A DNA stretch of 58,373 nt from Roseateles sp. GTDB taxonomy: Bacteria; Pseudomonadota; Gammaproteobacteria; Burkholderiales; Burkholderiaceae_C. The stretch lies in assembly GCF_019237615.1 (NCBI RefSeq), contig NZ_JAFAGT010000067.1:1-58373 (forward strand), read 5' to 3'. Below are positions 42,666 through 51,527 of the stretch, one piece after another; position 1 is the first letter of the stretch; every line of letters begins with the position of its first letter. Below the pieces are notes generated by a model. The model did not search any database and was not told where the DNA came from. It was given only the letters and a program-made list of their open reading frames with translations. The position numbers and the translations under genes were made by a program.

Positions 42666-43760
42666 TTACGAGATGGACTCCACCTGGCGGCTTTGTTGAT
42701 ACGCCGAGCCGAAACGGTTGGCAAGGAAGTCCGGCAGCTTGACCTCCTCCTGGCGGATGAAGCCCTGCTGCGGCAGCTTGCCCTCGCGGAACAGGTCCAC
42801 CGCGGCGCAGATGCCGGCGGCCGTCGTGATCTGGATGGCGCTCAAGGGCTGGGCGCCATCGCGCGTCGCGAAGATCTTGCGCGCGAACACCTCCTGCAGC
42901 AGCACGCCGCTCTTCATGCCGGACACGGTCACGAACACCAGCACCACGTCCTGCATGGTGGCGGGCATGCTCCTGCGCATGATGCCCTTCAGGTTCTCCT
43001 GGTCGCGCTTCAGGCCCAGGTCGCCCAACAGGAACTGCATCAGATCGCGGTGGCCGGGGTAGCGGACCGTCTTGTAGTCCAGGTTGCGCACCTTGCCCGC
43101 CCAGGTCTCGCACAGTGTGCCCAAGCCGCCGGAGGTGTTGAAGGCTTCGTACTCGGTGCCGTCCAGGCTGAAATGCTCTAGGCCTTCCAGCGGCAGCGCG
43201 GCGATGGTCTCGCCCTCGTGGATGGCCTCGCAGGGGTGGCAGTACTCGTTGATGAGCCCGTCCACCGACCAGGTCAGGTTGTACTTCAACGCATTGGTCG
43301 GGAAGGCTGGCAGCGCGCCCACGCGCATCTGCACGTCGCGCACCGTGTCGAAGCCACTGGCCAGGTGGTGGGCCACGATACCGATGAAGCCCGGCGCCAG
43401 GCCACACTGCGGCATGAAGGCGGTCTTGGCGCCCTTGGCCATGGCCTTGATGGCCTTGGTGGCGGCCACGTCCTCGGTCAGGTCGAAGTAGTGGCAGCCG
43501 CATTCCAGCGCCAGCTCGGCGGCGGTGATGGCCAGGTGGTAGGGCAGCGCATTGACGACGGCGTCCTTGCCGCGCAGCTGGGCTGCCAGCGCGGCGCGGT
43601 TGTCGCTGTCGACCTCGGCCGTCGCGATGCCCTCGGCGGCCAGCGTCTTCAGATAGCCGGCGTTCTTGTCCAGCACGGTGACCTGGTAGTCGCCAGTGGC
43701 GTGCAGCAGGCGGGCGATGGTCTGGCCGATATGGCCAGCGCCGAGCAAGGCGATCTTCAT
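42666..43760 (-). CDS. Saccharopine dehydrogenase family protein (lysine catabolism)
   Basis: 364 residues. The Rossmann start is MKIALLGAGHIGQTIARLL. DLTEDVAATKAIKAMAKGAK and CGLAPGFIGIVAHHL are typical of saccharopine dehydrogenases (glutamate-forming) and Lys9-like reductases. Cleavage of saccharopine yields glutamate and aminoadipate semialdehyde, the substrate of the dehydrogenase encoded 3-12 bp downstream. No lysine-ketoglutarate reductase gene is in the window, so the entry step is unknown. Transcribed divergently from an Lrp-type gene. Confidence 0.88.
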   Translation of the reverse strand: MKIALLGAGHIGQTIARLLHATGDYQVTVLDKNAGYLKTLAAEGIATAEVDSDNRAALAAQLRGKDAVVNALPYHLAITAAELALECGCHYFDLTEDVAATKAIKAMAKGAKTAFMPQCGLAPGFIGIVAHHLASGFDTVRDVQMRVGALPAFPTNALKYNLTWSVDGLINEYCHPCEAIHEGETIAALPLEGLEHFSLDGTEYEAFNTSGGLGTLCETWAGKVRNLDYKTVRYPGHRDLMQFLLGDLGLKRDQENLKGIMRRSMPATMQDVVLVFVTVSGMKSGVLLQEVFARKIFATRDGAQPLSAIQITTAAGICAAVDLFREGKLPQQGFIRQEEVKLPDFLANRFGSAYQQSRQVESIS

Positions 43761-43838
43761 GGGGGCTCCGTGGCCAAGGGTTGAACTGCGCCTCACTCTA
43801 GGCAGGGTCGGCGGCGAAATAAAGCACCGATCCGACGA

Positions 43839-43850
43839 AATCAATTGATT
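43839..43850. promoter_or_regulatory. Candidate Lrp-type operator palindrome
   Basis: AATCAATTGATT is a perfect 12-bp palindrome in an AT-rich patch between the divergent saccharopine dehydrogenase and Lrp genes. It starts 32 bp before the Lrp ATG. Binding is inferred from position only. Confidence 0.4.
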
Positions 43851-43881
43851 GATGGACGATTCGTCGCGATGATTCGCCGCT

Positions 43882-44346
43882 ATGAATTATTCACGGGTAA
43901 ACCCGAGCGCGGCGCCGGACGACCTCGACCGCCGCCTGATCCTGCTGCTACAGGCCAATGCACGCGAGAGCACGGCCCTGCTGGCGCGCAAGCTGGGCGT
44001 GGCGCGCACCACCGTCGTCGCGCGGCTGGCACGGCTGGAGGCCAGCGGCCGCATCGTGGGCTACACGGCGCGGCTGGGCGGCGACGAGGCCGGACGCAGC
44101 GTGCAGGCCTTCGTCGGCATCACCGTCAGCCCCAAGGCCGGGCGCGAGGTCGTCAAGCGCCTAGCAGAACTGCCGGAGCTGCGCCAGCTCGCCTCCGTCA
44201 GTGGTGAGTTCGATTACATGGCACTCCTGCGCGCCGACACTACGGCCCGGCTCGATGCGCTGCTCGACGAGATCGGCGACATCGACGGCGTGCTGCGCAC
44301 CAACAGTTCGGTCGTGCTCGCACTGCGCGTCGACCGCCAGACCTGA
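43882..44346 (+). CDS. Lrp/AsnC-family transcriptional regulator
   Basis: 154 residues. An N-terminal helix-turn-helix (DLDRRLILLLQANARESTAL, then ARKLGVARTTVVARLARLE) is followed by an AsnC/RAM ligand domain. It is divergent from the lysine catabolic pair and likely controls it in response to lysine or an intermediate, as many Lrp-type regulators do for adjacent genes. Confidence 0.92.
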   Translation: MNYSRVNPSAAPDDLDRRLILLLQANARESTALLARKLGVARTTVVARLARLEASGRIVGYTARLGGDEAGRSVQAFVGITVSPKAGREVVKRLAELPELRQLASVSGEFDYMALLRADTTARLDALLDEIGDIDGVLRTNSSVVLALRVDRQT

Positions 44347-44364
44347 ACCCCACGGAGACCCACG

Positions 44365-44937
44365 ATGACCTGGCTTGCTCTCGGCCTCGCCCTCTTCCTC
44401 GGCATCCACCTGACCCGCGCGCTGGCGCCGCAATGGCGCGAAGCGCAACTGGCCCGCCTGGGCGACAAGGGCTGGAAGGGGGTCTACACCCTCGTGTCCC
44501 TCATCGGCTTCGGGCTGATCCTGTGGGGCTTCTCGCGGGCACGACTGGAGCCCGTCGTGCTGTGGGCGCCCATCCGCGGCATGAACCACGCGACGGCAGC
44601 GCTGATGCTGGTCGCCATGGTCCTGCTGGCCGCGGCCTATATGCCGCGCAACCACCTCAAGGCCAAGCTGCAGCACCCGCTGACGCTGGCGGTCAAGACC
44701 TGGGCTTTCGCCCACCTGATCGCCAACAACACGCTGGCCGACCTGATGTTGTTCGGCAGCTTCCTGGTTTGGTCCATCCTGGTATTCCGCGCGGCGCGGC
44801 GCCGGCCCGCACCGGCGCTGGCGGCCCCCACGGTTGCAGGCACGGCCGCCACGGTCGTCGTCGGCATCGCGCTGTGGGCGGTCTTCGCGTTCTGGGCGCA
44901 CGCGGCCTGGCTGGGCGTCGCGCCGCTGGGGCGGTGA
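44365..44937 (+). CDS. NnrU family membrane protein
   Basis: 190 residues and about five to six membrane helices. MNHATAALMLVAMVLLAAAY, HPLTLAVKTWAFAHLIANN and LADLMLFGSFLVWSI are NnrU features. NnrU was described near nitric oxide reductase genes, and related proteins include isoprenoid-modifying membrane enzymes. No denitrification genes are here, so its role is open. The stop overlaps the next start as TGATG. Confidence 0.88.
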   Translation: MTWLALGLALFLGIHLTRALAPQWREAQLARLGDKGWKGVYTLVSLIGFGLILWGFSRARLEPVVLWAPIRGMNHATAALMLVAMVLLAAAYMPRNHLKAKLQHPLTLAVKTWAFAHLIANNTLADLMLFGSFLVWSILVFRAARRRPAPALAAPTVAGTAATVVVGIALWAVFAFWAHAAWLGVAPLGR

Positions 44938-45416
44938 TGCGCCCCATCACGGCGGCGGATGAAGCCGCCTTCATCGCCGCCGCGCGGGTCAGCAGACAAC
45001 TGCACCGGCCTTGGGTACAGCCCCCCTGCGACACCGAGGGCTTTGCCCGCCACCTCGCCCGCTTCGATGGCGAAGCCCATCACGGCTTCGTCCTGGAGGT
45101 GAAGGGTGAACTCGCCGGGGCGATCAACCTGACGAACATCGTCATGGGCGCCTTCCGCAGCGGCTACCTGGGTTACTACGCCTTCGCCGGCTTCGCGGGC
45201 CGCGGGCTGATGACGGCGGGCTTGAACGCCGTCGTGCAACATGCTTTCCAAGGCCTCGGACTGCACCGCGTCGAGGCCAACATCCAGCCGGGCAACGCAG
45301 CCTCCATCGCGCTGGTCCGGCGATGCGGCTTCCAGCTGGAGGGCTACTCGCCGCGCTACCTGAAGATCGGTGGCCGCTGGCGCGACCACGAGCGGTGGGC
45401 GCGGCTCAAACGCTGA
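44937..45416 (+). CDS. GNAT N-acetyltransferase (RimJ/RimL-like)
   Basis: 159 residues. The acetyl-CoA loop region is YLGYYAFAGFAGRGLMTAG. HRVEANIQPGNAASIALVRRCGF is the conserved helix-strand end of RimJ/RimL-type acetyltransferases. It is translationally coupled to nnrU by a 1-bp overlap. The substrate is unknown. Confidence 0.87.
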   Translation: MRPITAADEAAFIAAARVSRQLHRPWVQPPCDTEGFARHLARFDGEAHHGFVLEVKGELAGAINLTNIVMGAFRSGYLGYYAFAGFAGRGLMTAGLNAVVQHAFQGLGLHRVEANIQPGNAASIALVRRCGFQLEGYSPRYLKIGGRWRDHERWARLKR

Positions 45417-45425
45417 AGCCCGTCG

Positions 45426-45905
45426 ACCTTCAAGCTGGGAATCGGCCCCGCCCGCACGCTCGACGTCCACACGCTGGCCCCTGGAGGCCGACCTGAAGGC
45501 CTGCTGCCCACCTATCTGTAGGCCGACCACATCCTCAACCAGGGCAACGAGAGCGCCTGCACCGGCTTCGGGCCGGCCTGCATGACCACGACCTCTACTG
45601 CCTGCACCATCTCACCACGCCGCGCAGCCGCGCGCTGCCATGGATGGTCGGCCCGCGCATGTTCCACGCGCTGGCCAAGCTCTGCGACGAATGGCCCGGC
45701 CAGGACCACGAGGGCTCGTCCTGCCGTGACGCGATCCAGGGCTGACGCAAGCGTGGCTGTGCGCTTGCGCGCCCTGACCCTACCCCTCGACAGGAAAGGC
45801 AATGGCGTCTTCGCCCGCGCCGTCAGGGGCTGGGACGACAACGCTGGCGCTGGGCGTCCGCTACCGCGTCGACAAGCGCAGCGTGACCGATGGAGTCGCC
45901 GGACT
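45426..45905 (+). pseudogene. Decayed papain-family (C1A) cysteine peptidase gene
   Basis: Family-like segments can be read in three frames. The first frame reads from 45426, has an in-frame TAG at 45519-45521, then ADHILNQGNESACTGFG with the catalytic Gln and Cys region. After a frameshift near 45575 the second reads VGPRMFHALAKLCDEWPGQD and GSSCRDAIQGW, ended by TGA at 45743. The third reads LALGVRYRVDKRSVTDG from 45843. The order matches bacterial C1A peptidases, but the catalytic His/Asn part is missing. Family assignment is from remembered motifs. Confidence 0.72.
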
Positions 45906-45933
45906 ATTGACGACTGCGCCATACTGCGCCGCC

Positions 45934-46356
45934 ATGCACTCGCCCGTCTCGCCCACCTGGTGGTACGCCGGCATCGCCGCAGCGCTGATGCTCTCCGCGG
46001 CAGCCATCGCCACGCGCGGCGCGCAGCCGCGGGACGCGGTACCGGCGCCTCTGGCCCAGCCCGACCCGGCGATGCGCGAGCGCATCGGCGCCTTCGAGAG
46101 AGGCAGCACGCGAGAGCCCACCTCGATGATGGCGTTCAAACGACCGGACGGCCAAGTGTTCTATCTGGTCAACGCGCCCTGCTGCGACCATTTCAACTAC
46201 CTCTACGACGCCGACGGCCGGCGCATCTGCGCGCCGACCGGAGGCTTTGGTGGCTCAGGCGACGGCCGCTGTCCCGCCTGGGTCGGCCCACTGCGGCAAG
46301 GCCTGCAGCGGAGCGCACACGCCTCGGGCAGGCCGATGACGGCACAGGGCTATTGA
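45934..46356 (+). CDS. Small exported protein, DUF6970-like
   Basis: 140 residues. A hydrophobic N-terminus (about 8-28) acts as signal or anchor. The remainder has a paired-Cys core, [19 protein letters not shown], then [16 protein letters not shown]. This resembles the DUF6970 family of small periplasmic proteins with no known role. ATG 45934 is chosen so the hydrophobic segment is N-terminal. It starts about 30 bp after the peptidase remnant. Confidence 0.7.
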   Translation: MHSPVSPTWWYAGIAAALMLSAAAIATRGAQPRDAVPAPLAQPDPAMRERIGAFERGSTREPTSMMAFKRPDGQVFYLVNAPCCDHFNYLYDADGRRICAPTGGFGGSGDGRCPAWVGPLRQGLQRSAHASGRPMTAQGY

Positions 46357-46378
46357 ACCCGCGCCGACAATCCCGGCC

Positions 46379-46813
46379 ATGAAATACCTGCACACCATGG
46401 TCCGCGTCCACGACCTGGACGCCTCGATGCGCTTCTACCGCGATGCCCTGGGCCTGACAGAGGTCAAGCGCTCCGAGCATGAGGCCGGCCGCTTCACGCT
46501 GGTCTACCTGGCCGCCCCCGGCGACGAGGACGCCCAGGTCGAGCTGACCTACAACTGGCCGGACGCCGACGGCAAGGTCGAGGTCTACACCGGTGGCCGC
46601 AATTTCGGCCACCTGGCCTATGCGGTGCCGGACATCTACGCCGCCTGCCGCAAGCTGATGGACCAGGGCGTGACCATCAACCGTCCGCCACGCGACGGCC
46701 GCATGGCCTTCGTGCGCTCGCCGGACGGCATCTCGATCGAGCTGCTGCAGGCCGGACCCGCGCTGGCACCGGCTGAGCCTTGGGTCTCCATGCCCAACAC
46801 CGGGGCCTGGTGA
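46379..46813 (+). CDS. gloA: Lactoylglutathione lyase (glyoxalase I)
   Basis: 144-residue metal-dependent enzyme of the VOC fold that converts the methylglyoxal-glutathione adduct to S-lactoylglutathione. Metal ligands are H5 in KYLHTMVRV, the Glu in QVELTYNW, the His in FGHLAYAV and the Glu in SIELLQ. The length is that of E. coli GloA. It is a single gene, ending 1 bp before convergent fccB. Confidence 0.95.
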   Translation: MKYLHTMVRVHDLDASMRFYRDALGLTEVKRSEHEAGRFTLVYLAAPGDEDAQVELTYNWPDADGKVEVYTGGRNFGHLAYAVPDIYAACRKLMDQGVTINRPPRDGRMAFVRSPDGISIELLQAGPALAPAEPWVSMPNTGAW

Positions 46814-46814
46814 C

Positions 46815-48062
46815 CTACAGGGCCAGCGTGTCGGCCCAGATGTTCTCGGCCCAGCCGCGGGCATAGGCCGCCTCCTGGGCGCTCGCCGCGGGCGACACGC
46901 CGCCCGCGCCGGGCACCGCCTTCATCGTCTTCTCAACCGCGTCGTACTGGTGTACCGAAGCCACGTGCATGGCCTCGTCCGGCGCGACGAAGCTGTAGCA
47001 GGTGTTCATTACCAGCGGCGCCGGGTTCACGGCCTCGCCCTTCAGCAGTTGCAGCACGGCCGCCGCCGCGAGCTTGGCCTGCTGGTTGGCGAGGTGGGCG
47101 GACTTGGGCATGGCCGAGGCCGACAGGATGGCGTCACCCACCACATGCACGCCCGGTACGGCATGGGCCTGCATGGTCAGCCAATCGATGCCCACCCAGC
47201 GGCGGTTCACGTTGGCGAACTCGCGCACCAGATCGCCGGCACGCTGCGGCGGGATCAGGTTGAGCACGTCGGCCTTCACGTCCTCGAACTCGAAGCGCGC
47301 CGTGCCGTCGGCCAGCACCTGCTGCAGCTCGGCGTTCGGCCGGTACTCCAGCACGCCCGCATGCTGCTGCGCGAAGGCGCGCTCGAACAGCGCCTTCTTG
47401 CTCTGGATCTCGGGGTTGGCATCCAGGAGCAGCAGCTTGGCGCGCGGCCTGGCGCGACGCAGCCAGGCCGCGATCAGGCAGGCCCGTTCGTATGGTCCCG
47501 GCGGGCAGCGGTAGGGTGCCTTGGGGATGCTGATCAGCACCACGCCACCGTCGGGCAGGGCTTGGAGCTGGCGGCGCATCGACAGCGTCTGCGCGCCGGC
47601 CTTCCAGGCATGCACGGCACGACCGGTATCCAGCGCGGCGCTCAGGCCCGGCAGCTCGTCGAACATGAAATCGATGCCTGGCGCGACGACGAGCCGGTCC
47701 CAGCCCAGCGTGCTGCGGTCGGCCAGGCGGACGGTCTTCGCGACGGGGTCGATGGCGACGACCTCGCCGCGCACGCGCTTCACGCCCTGGGCCTGCAGGC
47801 CACCATAGCCTTGGCTGATGCTGGCCAGATCGCGCACGCCGGCGATGACGAGGTTGGACATCGGACAGGAGACGAAGCCCTCGTCGCGCTCCACCAACGT
47901 CACGTCGACCGCCGCGCCGCCCCAGAGCTTCAGATAGCGCGCCGCCGTCGCGCCGCCAAAGCCTCCGCCCACGACGATCACGCGGCCCGCGCAGGCACCT
48001 GTGGTGGCGCAGCCGGCCAACGCGAGGCCGCCCGCCGCGATCAGTTGGCGCCGCGCGATCAT
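46815..48062 (-). CDS. fccB: Sulfide dehydrogenase flavoprotein subunit (FccB/SoxF-like)
   Basis: 415 residues. The N-terminus MIARRQLIAAGGLALAGC has an Arg pair, a hydrophobic stretch and a lipobox-like Cys, indicating export. FAD-binding GGGFGGATAARYL follows. The redox-active cysteines lie in FVSCPMSN and YRCPPGPYE, as in flavocytochrome c sulfide dehydrogenase. The C-terminal FCSD domain (NTCYSFVAPDEAMHV) is intact. It oxidises sulfide and passes electrons to the cytochrome subunit encoded upstream, with an ATGA overlap. Confidence 0.93.
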   Translation of the reverse strand: MIARRQLIAAGGLALAGCATTGACAGRVIVVGGGFGGATAARYLKLWGGAAVDVTLVERDEGFVSCPMSNLVIAGVRDLASISQGYGGLQAQGVKRVRGEVVAIDPVAKTVRLADRSTLGWDRLVVAPGIDFMFDELPGLSAALDTGRAVHAWKAGAQTLSMRRQLQALPDGGVVLISIPKAPYRCPPGPYERACLIAAWLRRARPRAKLLLLDANPEIQSKKALFERAFAQQHAGVLEYRPNAELQQVLADGTARFEFEDVKADVLNLIPPQRAGDLVREFANVNRRWVGIDWLTMQAHAVPGVHVVGDAILSASAMPKSAHLANQQAKLAAAAVLQLLKGEAVNPAPLVMNTCYSFVAPDEAMHVASVHQYDAVEKTMKAVPGAGGVSPAASAQEAAYARGWAENIWADTLAL

Positions 48063-48361
48063 GGCCGGGCCTGCGCGACAGGGAGTGAACCGAAATAGGA
48101 CGCGACGAGACGCAGTTGCTCCTCGCTGTAGCCCTTGACGATCTGCGGCATCACGGTGCCGGGCCGGGCGCCGCTGCGGTAGGCGGCCAGCAGCGCCAGC
48201 AGGCGCTCTGCCTGCATGCCGGCCAGCGGCGCCATCGTGCCGCCACGCGGACGGCCGTCCGTGCCATGGCAGTTCGCGCAGCTGGCCGCGAGGCTACGGC
48301 CGGCGTTCGGGTCCTGTGCCAGCGCCGGGGCGCACAGCAGCAGCAAGAACCAGGCTTTCAT
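48059..48361 (-). CDS. fccA: Cytochrome c subunit of sulfide dehydrogenase (FccA-like)
   Basis: 100 residues. A signal peptide (to about residue 16, ending APALA) is followed by one class I cytochrome c domain. The heme motif is CANCH and the likely distal Met is in MPQIVKGYSEEQ. FccA of some phototrophs is diheme; this one has a single heme site. ATG 48361 has a GGGG-type Shine-Dalgarno. It is coupled to fccB and begins 11 bp after the methyltransferase gene. Confidence 0.9.
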   Translation of the reverse strand: MKAWFLLLLCAPALAQDPNAGRSLAASCANCHGTDGRPRGGTMAPLAGMQAERLLALLAAYRSGARPGTVMPQIVKGYSEEQLRLVASYFGSLPVAQARP

Positions 48362-48372
48362 CACAACCCCTT

Positions 48373-49455
48373 TCAGAGCTTGTGCGAGCGGTCTCCGCGT
48401 TCAAAGCCCAGCGCGTCGAAGGGCATGCTCTGCGGCGCGAAGGCGATCACCTTGAACAGCTCGCCCATCTCGTGCTCGGCCAGCAGACGGTGCGCCATCG
48501 CGCGTTCGTTCAGCGACGCGCCGGCCAGCAGATCGGCGATGCCGCAGTTGAGCAGGAAATTTGCCTGGCTGGTATAGCCCAGCACGACCAGGCCGGCATC
48601 CTGGCCGGCCAGCGCGGTGCCGGTGAAGTTGACATGGGCCGTGATGTCCTTGTCGCCCACGGCGACCAGCGGGTCGGCATCGGCCTGGTGGGCCTGATGG
48701 CACATCAGCGTGCCACCACGGCGCTGCGGGTGGTAGTACTCGGCCTCTGGGAAACCATAGTCGATGAAGAAGGCCGCGCCGCGCCTGAGGGTGCGGGCCA
48801 ACGTCGCGATGAAGGCGTCGCCTTGGCGGTGGATCTCGGTGACGGTGCCGGGCACGAAGCCAGTCTCCAGCGGCGGCCGCAACGGACTGTCGCGGTCCTC
48901 GAAGGCAAAGCCCTCACCCTGGGCCGACACGACGCCGCGCTCGCGCCAGGTCCGGCCGTCGAAGGCGATGAGTTGCACCGGCATCGCGTCCAGCACCTCG
49001 TTGCCGATGACGACGGCCTCCAGCGCGGATGGCAGCGCGTCCAGCCAGTCGATGCGGTCGCCCCAGTGGGCCAGCCGCTCGCGCTGGCGCTCGCGCAGGT
49101 CGGCGGACAGCTCGACGATGCGGTAGCGCGCCAGACCCGCATCCAACGCGTCCAGCTCGGCGATCAGCTGGGCCGCCAGTGCGCCCGAGCCGGCGCCGAA
49201 CTCGATGACGTCGCGGCAACCGCTGGCGTCCATGGCCTGGGCCAGCTGGCGCGCAAGCGCGCGACCGAACAGCGGCGACATCTCCGGCGCCGTGACGAAG
49301 TCCGAGCCCCCTGCGGGCATCTGGCCGAACTTGCGCCGGCCGCCGGCGTAGTAGCCCAAGCCCGGCTCGTACAGCGCCAGGCTCATGAAGCGGTCGAACG
49401 GCAGCCAGCCGCCGGCCGCGGCGATCTCGGCGTGAATCTTCTGCATCAATGTCAT
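48373..49455 (-). CDS. MidA/NDUFAF7-family SAM-dependent methyltransferase (DUF185)
   Basis: 360 residues. The SAM-binding motif is EFGAGSGALAAQL, and GNEVLDAMPV is typical of the MidA/NDUFAF7 family. The mitochondrial member methylates an arginine in complex I subunit NDUFS2. The bacterial function is less clear. ATG 49455 overlaps the GGDEF-EAL stop (ATGA). Confidence 0.92.
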   Translation of the reverse strand: MTLMQKIHAEIAAAGGWLPFDRFMSLALYEPGLGYYAGGRRKFGQMPAGGSDFVTAPEMSPLFGRALARQLAQAMDASGCRDVIEFGAGSGALAAQLIAELDALDAGLARYRIVELSADLRERQRERLAHWGDRIDWLDALPSALEAVVIGNEVLDAMPVQLIAFDGRTWRERGVVSAQGEGFAFEDRDSPLRPPLETGFVPGTVTEIHRQGDAFIATLARTLRRGAAFFIDYGFPEAEYYHPQRRGGTLMCHQAHQADADPLVAVGDKDITAHVNFTGTALAGQDAGLVVLGYTSQANFLLNCGIADLLAGASLNERAMAHRLLAEHEMGELFKVIAFAPQSMPFDALGFERGDRSHKL

Positions 49456-51527
49456 CGCGCCTTCACCCAGGCCTCGAACTCGGCCGCCGGCATGGGCGCA
49501 CCGACCAGCTCGCCCTGGAACTGCTGGCAGCCCCAGCCAGCCAGCAACTGCCACTGCGCAGCGCTGCGCACGCCCTCGGCCGTGACGGTGAGCCCCAGGC
49601 CCACGGCCATCTGCACGATGGCCCGCGTGATGGCCTGGGCGCCGACGTCGTCTGGCAGGCGGGCGACGAAGCTCTGGTCGATCTTGAGCTTGTCCAGCGG
49701 CAGCTCTGTCAGATGGGCCAGCGAGGTGTAGCCGGTGCCGAAGTCGTCCACCGATACGGTGAGGCCCAGCGCGCGCAGTTGCGTCAGCGTAGCCGGCGCA
49801 TGCTCGATGTCGTCGATCAGCATGCGCTCCGTCAGCTCCAGCTCCAGCCACTGGCCACGGGCGCCGGTCTCCGCGAGCAGGCGCTCCACCGTGTCGGCAA
49901 AGCCCTCGAGGTGGAACTGCATGCGCGACAGGTTGACGGCGATGCGCATGGGCCCATGGCCGCTGGCCAGGCCCTTCTCGCGCCAGCGCCGCGCCGTCGT
50001 GGCCGCCTCGCGCAGCACCCATTCGCCCAACGACAGCATCAGCCGGTGGCGCTCGGCCACAAAGATGAAGCTGTCGGGCGACAGCAGGCCACGCTGCGGA
50101 TGGCGCCAGCGCAACAGCGCCTCGGCACCGGAGAGCTGGCCCGTCGTCGCGTCGACCTGGGGCTGGAAGAACAGCTCGAACTCGTTGCGCGTCAGCCCCT
50201 GCGCCAGCTCGGCCTCCAGCACAAGGTCGGCATAGGCCGTCTCGGCCAGCGCTGGCTCGAAGAACTGGTAGGTCGCGCGTCCTCGTGCCTTCGCACGGTA
50301 CATGGCCGTGTCGGCGTGCTGGATGAGCTCGTCGGCCTGGCGGCCGTCGTCGGGGTAGACGGCCACGCCGATGGACGGCGTGACGGACAGCGCGCGGCCG
50401 TCAGCCTTGACCGGGACCTCGACGACGGACAGCAGCGCCTCCAGCACGACGACGATGTCGGCGCGGCTGGCCAGGTCGGTCAGCAGCACGACGAACTCGT
50501 CCCCGCCGAAGCGGCCAACCAGGTCGCTGCCGCGCAGCGCACCGACCAGTCGCTCGGACACCGTCGTCAGCACCTGGTCGCCCTCGAGATGACCCAAGGA
50601 ATCGTTGACGCGCTTGAAGTTGTCCAGGTCGACGAAGAGCAGCGCCAGCATCTCGCCCCGGCGCTCGGCGCGGCGCATCAGCAGCGTCATGCGGTCCATG
50701 AAGGCAGCTCGATTGAGCAGGCCGGTCAGCCCGTCGTGGTGCGCCAGGTGCTGGATCCGCGCTTCGTTGGCGAGGCGGTCGCGGATGTCGCGCACTACCG
50801 CCATGCGGAGCTTCTCGCCGTCCAGCTCCACGGTGCGCATGATCAGCTCTACGGGGATGCGCGAGCCGTCGCGGTGCTTGATGACCGTCTCATAGCGCAG
50901 CTCCTGGTTCTGCTGCATGACCTCGCGCACCTTGGGCAGCTCGTCGTCGGTCACGAAGGCCAGCACATGCTGGCCGATCAGCTCCTCGGCGGACCACCCC
51001 GTCAGCGCGCACAGCGGCGGGTTCACGTCCGTCATGCGGCCGTCGCGGTGGAACAGGATGCCCTCCACCGTCGCCTGCATGAACTTGTCGAGCCGGGCCT
51101 CGGACTCGCGCAGCAGTCGCTCGGAGCGGCGGTGGCGAGTGATGTCGTAGACCAGCACCCAGCTGCCCAGCAGCACGCCAGCATCGTCGAACTGCGGGAT
51201 CAGGTGAATCTCGTGGAAGGAGACCCCGCCGTCGGGCCGCCGCAGCTCGCGCTCGTAGACCACCGTCTTGTGGTCGCGCACCAGCGCGTCGACCGACAGC
51301 CGCACCTGCTCGTAGGCGGCGCTGCCGACGATCTCGCTGAAATGCTTGCCGACGATGGAGTCCTGCGTGAGGCCGAAGGCCTCGGCATAGCCTCGATTGG
51401 CGAACAGGCAGCGGTGGTCCGTGGCGCCATACAGCGCGATCCACGCGGGCACATGGTCCGCAAGCATGCGAAAGCGCGCCGCGTCCAGCGCCTGGCGTTC
51501 GAATTCGAGGGCGGTGAGCGCGTTCAC
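49452..51527 (-). CDS. PAS-PAS-GGDEF-EAL composite c-di-GMP protein
   Basis: 691 residues, soluble. Two PAS domains (about 15-270, with YDITRHRRSERLL between) are followed by a GGDEF domain with GRFGGDEFVVLL. An EAL domain follows with AEALLRWRHP, DDFGTGYTSLAHL, KIDQSFVARL. Both active-site motifs are intact. GTG 51527 is listed because GTGA overlaps the uracil-DNA glycosylase stop, matching the rest of this chain; GTG 51557 would add ten residues. Its place among tRNA-modification and repair genes is unusual. Confidence 0.92.
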   Translation of the reverse strand: MNALTALEFERQALDAARFRMLADHVPAWIALYGATDHRCLFANRGYAEAFGLTQDSIVGKHFSEIVGSAAYEQVRLSVDALVRDHKTVVYERELRRPDGGVSFHEIHLIPQFDDAGVLLGSWVLVYDITRHRRSERLLRESEARLDKFMQATVEGILFHRDGRMTDVNPPLCALTGWSAEELIGQHVLAFVTDDELPKVREVMQQNQELRYETVIKHRDGSRIPVELIMRTVELDGEKLRMAVVRDIRDRLANEARIQHLAHHDGLTGLLNRAAFMDRMTLLMRRAERRGEMLALLFVDLDNFKRVNDSLGHLEGDQVLTTVSERLVGALRGSDLVGRFGGDEFVVLLTDLASRADIVVVLEALLSVVEVPVKADGRALSVTPSIGVAVYPDDGRQADELIQHADTAMYRAKARGRATYQFFEPALAETAYADLVLEAELAQGLTRNEFELFFQPQVDATTGQLSGAEALLRWRHPQRGLLSPDSFIFVAERHRLMLSLGEWVLREAATTARRWREKGLASGHGPMRIAVNLSRMQFHLEGFADTVERLLAETGARGQWLELELTERMLIDDIEHAPATLTQLRALGLTVSVDDFGTGYTSLAHLTELPLDKLKIDQSFVARLPDDVGAQAITRAIVQMAVGLGLTVTAEGVRSAAQWQLLAGWGCQQFQGELVGAPMPAAEFEAWVKAR

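Noticed and set aside
43882-44346. Reading the ORF near 43845 as the Lrp start
   Set aside because: The upstream frame is in a different phase and lacks the helix-turn-helix. ATG 43882 gives the full Lrp/AsnC protein.
45802-46356. A 184-codon plus-strand frame as the full DUF6970-like gene
   Set aside because: Its first 44 codons cover the peptidase remnant (LALGVRYRVDKRSVTD). The signal-anchor start at 45934 makes a sensible exported protein.
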